From an uncultured Lachnospiraceae bacterium (GTDB lineage: Bacteria; Bacillota; Clostridia; Lachnospirales; Lachnospiraceae), in assembly GCA_948473115.1 (NCBI GenBank), contig CAOKWI010000005.1:1-64000 (forward strand): a DNA stretch of 64,000 bases, written 5' to 3'. Below the pieces are notes generated by a model. That model was not told the DNA's origin. It searched no databases and saw nothing but the letters and a program-made list of their open reading frames with translations. The translations under genes were made by a program, and so were the position numbers. The first letter of the stretch is position 1. Each line of letters starts with the position of its first letter. This document shows, one piece after another, positions 59,406 to 64,000 of the stretch.

Positions 59406-59714
59406 ATGACAAGTAAACAGAGAGCGTATTTAAAAAGTCTCGCCAGCAAGATAAACCCTGTTTTTCAGGTGGGAAAATTCAGTCTGACGCCGGAATTTAC
59501 CGAGGCGGTCAGCCAGGCATTTAACAACAATGAACTGATCAAGATCGCGGTTTTAAAAAACTGTGCGGACGATCCGAACGAGATCGGACAGATCCTTGCA
59601 GAGAGGACCCATTCCCAGCTGGTACAGGTGATCGGCAAGAAGATTGTACTCTATAAGCCTGACAAGGATAAACCAAGGATCGTGCTGCCCAGGGCGGGAG
59701 GAGCGGAAAAATAA
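59406..59714 (+). CDS. yhbY: CRM-domain RNA-binding protein YhbY
   Basis: A 102-residue protein with the CRM domain: KQRAYLKSLASKINPVFQVGKFSLTPEFTEAVSQAFNNNELIKI and GKKIVLYKP. It associates with pre-50S particles. ATG 59406 follows AAGGGGTGG; the longer in-frame start at 59283 lies in obg. The stop is three bases before nadD. Confidence 0.94.
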   Translation: MTSKQRAYLKSLASKINPVFQVGKFSLTPEFTEAVSQAFNNNELIKIAVLKNCADDPNEIGQILAERTHSQLVQVIGKKIVLYKPDKDKPRIVLPRAGGAEK

Positions 59715-59717
59715 GCT

Positions 59718-60326
59718 ATGGGAAACAGACGTATTGGAATCATGGGCGGCACATTTAACCCCGTTCATATGGGGCATCTGCTGCTGGCCGAATGGGTGAA
59801 AGGCGAGGCCGGCCTGGATGAAATCTGGCTGATCCCCAGCGGAGTCTCTTATAGGAAAGAAGCGCAGGAGGTTGCTCCGGCGGAGGACAGGCTGCGGATG
59901 GCAGAGCTGGCGATCAAGAGAAACAGGTATTTCAAATGTCTTGACCTGGAGGTAAAGAGGAGCGGTTATACTTATAGCTACGAGACCATGGAGGAGCTGA
60001 CCCGTGCTTATCCCGGGGATACCTTCTATTTTATCCTGGGGGCGGACTGCCTCTTTACCCTGGAAACCTGGAAATATCCCGAGAGGATCTTTCAGTGCTG
60101 TAAGCTGATCGCGGCGGTGAGGGATGACGCCTCCCCGGAGGCGATGGAAGAGAAGAAGAAGGAACTGGAACAGCGCTTCAGCGGTGAGATCCTGCTGCTT
60201 CCCTTTGTCAGGCTGTCCCTTTCCTCCACAGAGATCAGGGAGCGGATCAGACAGGGAAAGAGCGTGCGCTATATGGTGCCTGACAGTGTTTTAACTTATA
60301 TTGAGGGAAAGAGGCTTTACAAATAG
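59718..60326 (+). CDS. nadD: Nicotinate-nucleotide adenylyltransferase
   Basis: A 202-residue enzyme that makes deamido-NAD from nicotinate mononucleotide. Motifs GIMGGTFNPVHMGHLLLAEW (HxGH) and LSLSSTEIRERI (SSTxIR) are clear. It lies in the usual yhbY-nadD-yqeK-rsfS order, with a one-base gap to yqeK. Confidence 0.96.
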   Translation: MGNRRIGIMGGTFNPVHMGHLLLAEWVKGEAGLDEIWLIPSGVSYRKEAQEVAPAEDRLRMAELAIKRNRYFKCLDLEVKRSGYTYSYETMEELTRAYPGDTFYFILGADCLFTLETWKYPERIFQCCKLIAAVRDDASPEAMEEKKKELEQRFSGEILLLPFVRLSLSSTEIRERIRQGKSVRYMVPDSVLTYIEGKRLYK

Positions 60327-60327
60327 A

Positions 60328-60933
60328 ATGAAGGCAGATAAGAAAAAGTCGGATCAGCTGAGGAAGCTTCGGAAGGAGATGGAGAAGCTTCAGGATGCCA
60401 GGCGGTTTGAGCATACCCTTGGGGTGGAGTTTACGTCAGCCGCCCTGGCCATGCGTTACGGAGCTTCTGTAAGGGACGCGCAGACAGCGGGGCTTCTGCA
60501 TGACTGCGCAAAATGTCTCACAGACAGGGAGAGGGTCTCCATCTGTCAGAAAAACAATATCTCCATGACGGAACTGGAGATGGAAAATCCCTTTCTTCTG
60601 CATGCCAAAGTGGGCGCTTTTCTGGCAAGGGAGCGGTACGGGGTTACGGATCAGGACATTCTGAATGCCATCCATAACCATACCACCGGCAGACCGGGCA
60701 TGAGCCTGCTGGAGAAAATCGTGTTCATTGCGGATTATATGGAGCCGGGCAGAAGCCATGCCCCAAATCTGGAGGAGATCCGCTGCATGGCGTTTGCAGA
60801 TCTGGATCGGACCCTGCTGAAAATACTGGGCGATACTCTTGACTATCTGGACGGCGGGAACGGGGATGTAGACCCAATGACGAGAAAAACATGGGAATAT
60901 TACAAAGAAAAAGCCGCACACGCGGCGGAATGA
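60328..60933 (+). CDS. yqeK: YqeK-type HD-domain phosphohydrolase
   Basis: A 201-residue HD-domain protein: RFEHTLGVEFTSAALAMRYG (His ligand), GLLHDCAK (HD), HAKVGA and HNHTTGRPGMS. The family hydrolyses diadenosine tetraphosphate symmetrically. An N-terminal basic stretch of about 30 residues precedes the domain. The start is uncertain (ATG 60328, one base after nadD, or TTG 60301). It overlaps no neighbour and precedes rsfS by eight bases. Confidence 0.9.
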   Translation: MKADKKKSDQLRKLRKEMEKLQDARRFEHTLGVEFTSAALAMRYGASVRDAQTAGLLHDCAKCLTDRERVSICQKNNISMTELEMENPFLLHAKVGAFLARERYGVTDQDILNAIHNHTTGRPGMSLLEKIVFIADYMEPGRSHAPNLEEIRCMAFADLDRTLLKILGDTLDYLDGGNGDVDPMTRKTWEYYKEKAAHAAE

Positions 60934-60941
60934 GAGGATAT

Positions 60942-61298
60942 ATGGAACAGAGATCAATGGAAATGGCAAAGCTTGCCATCGGGGCGCTGGAGGACAAGAA
61001 AGCGGAGGATATCCGTGTCATTGATATCAGTGAAGTGTCCGTGATTGCGGATTACTTCCTGATCGCCGGAGGAAACAACCGCAGCCAGATCCAGACGCTG
61101 TGTGACAATGTGGAGGAAGCGCTTGGAAGGGCGGGATATCCCTGCCGGCAGAAGGAGGGATATGACACCGCCAACTGGATCCTGATGGATTTCGGGGATG
61201 TGATTGTGCATATCTTTGACAAAGAAAACAGGCTGCTGTACGATCTGGAGCGCATTTGGAGAGACGGTAAGCTGGTGGAAGCAGAAAGCTTAAAATGA
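60942..61298 (+). CDS. rsfS: Ribosomal silencing factor RsfS
   Basis: A 118-residue protein that binds L14 and prevents subunit joining under starvation. Motifs: DIRVIDISEVSVIADYFLIAGGNNRSQIQTLCDNVEEAL, YDTANWILMDFGDVIVHIF and YDLERIWRDG. ATG 60942 follows GAGAGGA; a longer in-frame start lies within yqeK. Last gene of the obg-rsfS group. Confidence 0.96.
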   Translation: MEQRSMEMAKLAIGALEDKKAEDIRVIDISEVSVIADYFLIAGGNNRSQIQTLCDNVEEALGRAGYPCRQKEGYDTANWILMDFGDVIVHIFDKENRLLYDLERIWRDGKLVEAESLK

Positions 61299-61376
61299 AT
61301 AGCGTGAAACGCTTTTATCAGCGTGTCTCGAAAGGCCTGAAACTGGAAAAACAGGAAAGTGCCGTCACGGGCATGG

Positions 61377-61412
61377 AAAAAGGAAGCCGCATCATGGCAG
61401 CTTCCTTTTTCT
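61377..61412 (+). terminator. Bidirectional intrinsic terminator after rsfS
   Basis: AAAAAGGAAGC (61377-61387) and GCTTCCTTTTT (61400-61410) form a perfect stem with a 12-base loop, with a T tract on the plus strand and an A tract on the left. It can also serve the convergent minus-strand gene. Confidence 0.85.
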
Positions 61413-61440
61413 GTGTTTTCTGAATTTTACATTTACTGCC

Positions 61441-61665
61441 TTATCGTTGCCTGTCAGGCTCGGCCCTGTCCGACAGCTTCATGAAAAAGCTGATCAGGTA
61501 AAGGCCGCAGGTGCCTACAAGGGTGTAGACGATCCTGGAAAGCCATGACATATCTCCAAAAATAAAAGCTACCAGGTCAAAACGGAACAGACCGATCAGG
61601 CCCCAGTTGATGGCACCTATGATAGCAATGGTAAGCGCAGTAGCATCAACATATTTGTTTCCCAT
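61441..61665 (-). CDS. DUF378 small membrane protein
   Basis: A 74-residue protein with two helices (ALTIAIIGAINWGLIGLF; RIVYTLVGTCGLYLISFFM) and the DUF378 INWGLIGLFRFDLVAFIFG motif. The family is widespread and uncharacterised. The start at 61665 has GAGGG eight bases upstream; a longer in-frame ATG is at 61677. It faces rsfS and shares its terminator region. Confidence 0.88.
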   Translation of the reverse strand: MGNKYVDATALTIAIIGAINWGLIGLFRFDLVAFIFGDMSWLSRIVYTLVGTCGLYLISFFMKLSDRAEPDRQR

Positions 61666-61755
61666 ATTAGCCCTCATTTCTGCGCGGTTTTGCTTCTCTT
61701 ATGAAACCGGCAGTATTAATATCTGTAAAATCCAAAATAATATACACATTTTTTA

Positions 61756-61784
61756 TTGACAAAAAAACAGGAACAATGTATTAT
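61756..61784 (+). promoter_or_regulatory. Promoter of the branched-chain amino acid importer operon
   Basis: TTGACA (61756-61761), a 17-base spacer and TATTAT (61779-61784). It is a near-consensus promoter. Confidence 0.8.
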
Positions 61785-61794
61785 TTAAAAATAT

Positions 61795-61823
61795 ATACAG
61801 ATACATTATTGTATACATGTATA
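61795..61823. promoter_or_regulatory. Palindromes between promoter and livJ start
   Basis: TATACATGTATA (61812-61823) is a perfect palindrome just before the ribosome site, and ATACATTATTGTAT lies directly upstream. These could be operator sites for a repressor or AT-rich by chance. Confidence 0.4.
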
Positions 61824-61840
61824 TAGAAGGAGGAGATATT

Positions 61841-63025
61841 ATGAAGAAATTCAAAAAATTTGCCTGTGTGGCAATGGCTTCGGCCATGGTATTTGCCATG
61901 GCAGGCTGCGGCTCTGATGGAAGCGGCAATGGCAATGGAAGCGGCAGCGCAGACGCGACTTCTTTCAAAATCGGTGGTACAGGCCCTTTGACCGGCGGCG
62001 CGGCAGCCTACGGACAGGCCGTTCAGAATGCGGCACAGCTGGCTGTGGATGAAATCAATGCCAACGGCGGCGTAAACGGATATACGCTGGAGCTGAACTA
62101 TCAGGATGACGAGCATAATGCGGAGAAGGCGGTCAATGCGTACAATACCCTGAAGGACTGGGGTGTACAAATCGTTCTGGGCAGCGTTACCTCCGCACCC
62201 TGCATCGCCGTGGGGGACAAGACAAAGGACGACAATATCTTCCAGCTGACCCCTTCAGGTACGGCTGTGGATTGTACAAAGTTTGACAATGCTTTCCGCG
62301 TATGCTTCTCCGATCCCGCCCAGGGAACGGTTTCCGCACAGTACATCGGAGAAAATAACCTTGCCACCAAGGTAGCAATCATTTATGACAGTTCGGATCC
62401 CTATTCTTCCGGTATTTACGAGAATTTTGCCAAGGAAGCGGAAAATTATTCCTTTGAGATCGTGAGTGCGGAAGCCTTTACGGAGGACAGCAAGACTGAC
62501 TTCTCCGTTCAGCTGCAGAAGACAAAAGATTCCGGGGCTGATATGGTATTCCTTCCGATCTATTACAGCGAGGCTGCCCTGATCCTTACCCAGGCAAACG
62601 GCATGGGCTTTTCGACCACATTCTTCGGTGTGGACGGCATGGACGGCATCCTGAGCGGCGTGGATAACTTTGATGCGTCCCTTGCGGAAGGCGTAATGTT
62701 CCTGACACCTTTTGCATCCACGTCCACGGAGACAAATATTGTCAACTTTGTGAGCGCTTACGAAGAAAAGTTTGGTGAGACTCCCAACCAGTTTGCAGCG
62801 GACGCTTACGATGGAGTGTATATCATCAAAGAACTTATTGAAAAGAGCGGTGTAAAACCCACCGATGATGTATCAACAATCTGCAACGGGCTCAAGGAAG
62901 CCATCTCCAACGGTTATTCCTTTGATGGACTGACCGGTAAAGGTATCACCTGGTCCGCGGACGGAGAGCCCAACAAGGCTCCCAGTGTCGTGATCATCAA
63001 GGACGGCGTTTACCAGCAGTTATAA
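61841..63025 (+). CDS. livJ: Branched-chain amino acid ABC transporter substrate-binding lipoprotein
   Basis: A 394-residue lipoprotein: signal peptide KKFKKFACVAMASAMVFAMAGC with the lipidated Cys in MAGC, a Gly/Ser/Asn linker, then the type 1 periplasmic-binding fold (FKIGGTGPLTGGAAAYGQAVQNAAQLAVDEINANGG; NLATKVAIIYDSSDPYSSG). It should bind leucine, isoleucine or valine or related amino acids and deliver them to LivH/LivM. ATG follows AAGGAGGA. Confidence 0.95.
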   Translation: MKKFKKFACVAMASAMVFAMAGCGSDGSGNGNGSGSADATSFKIGGTGPLTGGAAAYGQAVQNAAQLAVDEINANGGVNGYTLELNYQDDEHNAEKAVNAYNTLKDWGVQIVLGSVTSAPCIAVGDKTKDDNIFQLTPSGTAVDCTKFDNAFRVCFSDPAQGTVSAQYIGENNLATKVAIIYDSSDPYSSGIYENFAKEAENYSFEIVSAEAFTEDSKTDFSVQLQKTKDSGADMVFLPIYYSEAALILTQANGMGFSTTFFGVDGMDGILSGVDNFDASLAEGVMFLTPFASTSTETNIVNFVSAYEEKFGETPNQFAADAYDGVYIIKELIEKSGVKPTDDVSTICNGLKEAISNGYSFDGLTGKGITWSADGEPNKAPSVVIIKDGVYQQL

Positions 63026-63046
63026 TCCGCAAGAGTCAAAGAAGAG

Positions 63047-63086
63047 CCAAAGGGGGCTGCTCCTTTCAGTGGGCAGCTCCTTTTAC
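63047..63086 (+). terminator. Terminator or attenuator after livJ
   Basis: AAAGGGGGCTGC and GCAGCTCCTTT form an imperfect stem with a short T tract (63049-63084). With livH downstream in the same direction, it may let only part of transcription continue, giving more binding protein than permease. Confidence 0.7.
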
Positions 63087-63185
63087 CTTATAAGAAACTA
63101 TGCGAAACTATGGATTCTTAAGGCTGTTTCTGCTATACTTGATTCAATGGACATTTAGGTATCAACAAACACACGTTATATACTA

Positions 63186-63345
63186 GTACTGCATTGCGCA
63201 ATTAACAGTGAATTCAGCACCGCCTATTTGCGCCAGTGCTTCGTTGTCATCAGTCAGCGATGGATCCACATCGCTTCCTTCTTCCGCCTTGCGCTGACAC
63301 AAATATCCGGCACTGAAATTCACTGCTATATGCGCAATGCAGTAC
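63186..63345. repeat. 160-bp palindromic element between livJ and livH, type with shared core
   Basis: The ends GTACTGCATTGCGCA (63186-63200) and TGCGCAATGCAGTAC (63331-63345) are perfect inverted copies. Farther in, CAGTGAATTCAGC pairs with its counterpart. The core contains CGTTGTCATCAGTC, AGCGATG/CATCGCT, TCCTTCTTCCGCCTTGC, as at 54964-55120. With the terminator, it fills the 352-base gap; no gene is seen there. Confidence 0.85.
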
Positions 63346-63377
63346 TCGTGAGTTGAAATGACAGATGGAGGGGTTTC

Positions 63378-64000
63378 ATGAGTTTTGTACAATATTTAAT
63401 CAGCGGGCTGAGTCTGGGAAGCGTATACGCCCTGATTGCACTGGGGTATACCATGGTTTATGGTATTGCCAAAATGTTGAACTTTGCCCACGGGGATGTC
63501 ATCATGATAGGCGCGTTTACCACATACACAGTCTGCAGTACCATGGGTCTGCCTACGGCGGCAGGAGTGCTTGCAGCAGTGGTTCTCTGTACGCTGCTTG
63601 GTGTCTGCATAGAGAAAGTGGCATATAAACCTCTGAGAAAGGCCGCATCTCCCCTGGCAGTCCTGATCACGGCAATCGGAGTCAGTTATCTGCTGCAGAA
63701 CATTGCCCTGCTGATTTTTGGAACCAATACCAAGGCATTTGCCTCCGTTGTGTCTCTGGATGCCATTAAGCTTGCAGATGGACAGATCACCTTTACGGGA
63801 GAAACCATAGTGACCATTATCGCTTGTATTGTCATTATGGCTGGTTTGATGCTCTTTATCAAAAAGACCAAGGCAGGTCAGGCCATGCTGGCTGTGTCCG
63901 AAGACAAGGGAGCAGCACAGCTTATGGGGATCAATGTGAACGGAACAATTGCGCTGACTTTCGCAATCGGCTCGGCGCTGGCTGCCATTGCAGGGGTGCT
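63378..64000 (+). CDS. livH: Branched-chain amino acid ABC transporter permease, incomplete
   Basis: The first 207 residues of a LivH-type permease that continues past the window. It starts MSFVQYLISGLSLGSVYALI, with LGYTMVYGIAKMLNFAHGDVIMIG (the typical NFAHG motif) and about six helices seen so far. ATG 63378 follows GGAGGGG. It presumably forms the importer with livJ and further permease and ATPase genes beyond the end. Confidence 0.93.
   Translation, partial: MSFVQYLISGLSLGSVYALIALGYTMVYGIAKMLNFAHGDVIMIGAFTTYTVCSTMGLPTAAGVLAAVVLCTLLGVCIEKVAYKPLRKAASPLAVLITAIGVSYLLQNIALLIFGTNTKAFASVVSLDAIKLADGQITFTGETIVTIIACIVIMAGLMLFIKKTKAGQAMLAVSEDKGAAQLMGINVNGTIALTFAIGSALAAIAGV

Noticed and set aside
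63183..63392. A 69-codon minus-strand frame through the palindromic element
   Set aside because: In the copy at 54964 the spacing inside the core differs by two bases and stops appear in the matching frame, so the element is not conserved as coding sequence.

Overview
This 64 kb window comes from a Gram-positive, anaerobe-type Firmicute of class Clostridia. Gene content and order point to the family Lachnospiraceae. The evidence is the order mutS-mutL-miaA-methionine gamma-lyase-like, the run DUF4321-radC-mreB-mreC-mreD-PBP2-minCDE-rodA, the run rplU-prp-rpmA-obg-yhbY-nadD-yqeK-rsfS with an L27 that carries the Prp-cleaved N-terminal extension, frequent AGGAGG ribosome sites with TTG or GTG starts, and no Gram-negative envelope genes. 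Genus cannot be fixed from the sequence alone. Nearly all of it is vertically inherited chromosome. No prophage, insertion sequence with an intact transposase, CRISPR array, rRNA or tRNA gene was seen.

Layout. 0-5 kb: MATE exporter, a small XRE regulator, a cluster of four small membrane proteins (zinc-ribbon/TM2, DUF4190-like, DUF2752-like, DUF4870-like) and a lipoprotein. 5-10 kb: metH, ilvB, ilvN and a NifX-like protein with a His/Cys tail. 10-15 kb (minus strand): a response regulator, ABC ATPase, ABC permease and histidine kinase, then an Rpn-family nuclease gene with a heptad-repeat tail. 15-24 kb (plus): two related secreted-protein leaders, one followed by a C-type lectin protein, a chemoreceptor, a second two-component pair with a membrane-anchored partner, and an alanine/sodium symporter. 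24-31 kb: pepT, miaB, a metallophosphoesterase fused to a ProX/YbaK-type tRNA-editing domain, and a SulP transporter. 31-39 kb: mismatch repair, tRNA modification and a PLP lyase. 39-50 kb: a long cell-shape and division block (mreBCD, PBP2, minCDE, rodA, mgsA, a D-Ala-D-Ala carboxypeptidase). 50-56 kb: a HlyD-like protein, yggS, sepF, aroB, lspA, an RluD-type synthase and a cytidylate-kinase-like protein. 57-61 kb: the L21-L27-Obg ribosome-assembly and NAD block. 61-64 kb: the start of a branched-chain amino acid ABC importer, whose permease gene runs off the end.

Much of the window is housekeeping, but three things stand out. First, intergenic gaps repeatedly hold long imperfect palindromes of about 80-170 bp, at least ten of them. 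Two with unrelated outer arms share the same core, and stem changes in that core are matched on both sides, so they look like a mosaic family of structured, probably non-coding elements. Second, one 621-residue protein joins a PPP-like metallophosphoesterase that lacks the usual catalytic His to a trans-editing deacylase domain through a Glu/Lys repeat linker, directly after miaB. Third, the MreB homologue has lost the usual DIGGGTT phosphate-binding loop although it sits in an otherwise canonical mre operon. Several regulatory layouts are also visible: three 11-bp-spaced direct repeats before a response-regulator gene, paired direct repeats before the Rpn gene, many extended -10 promoters, and the L21 leader RNA.
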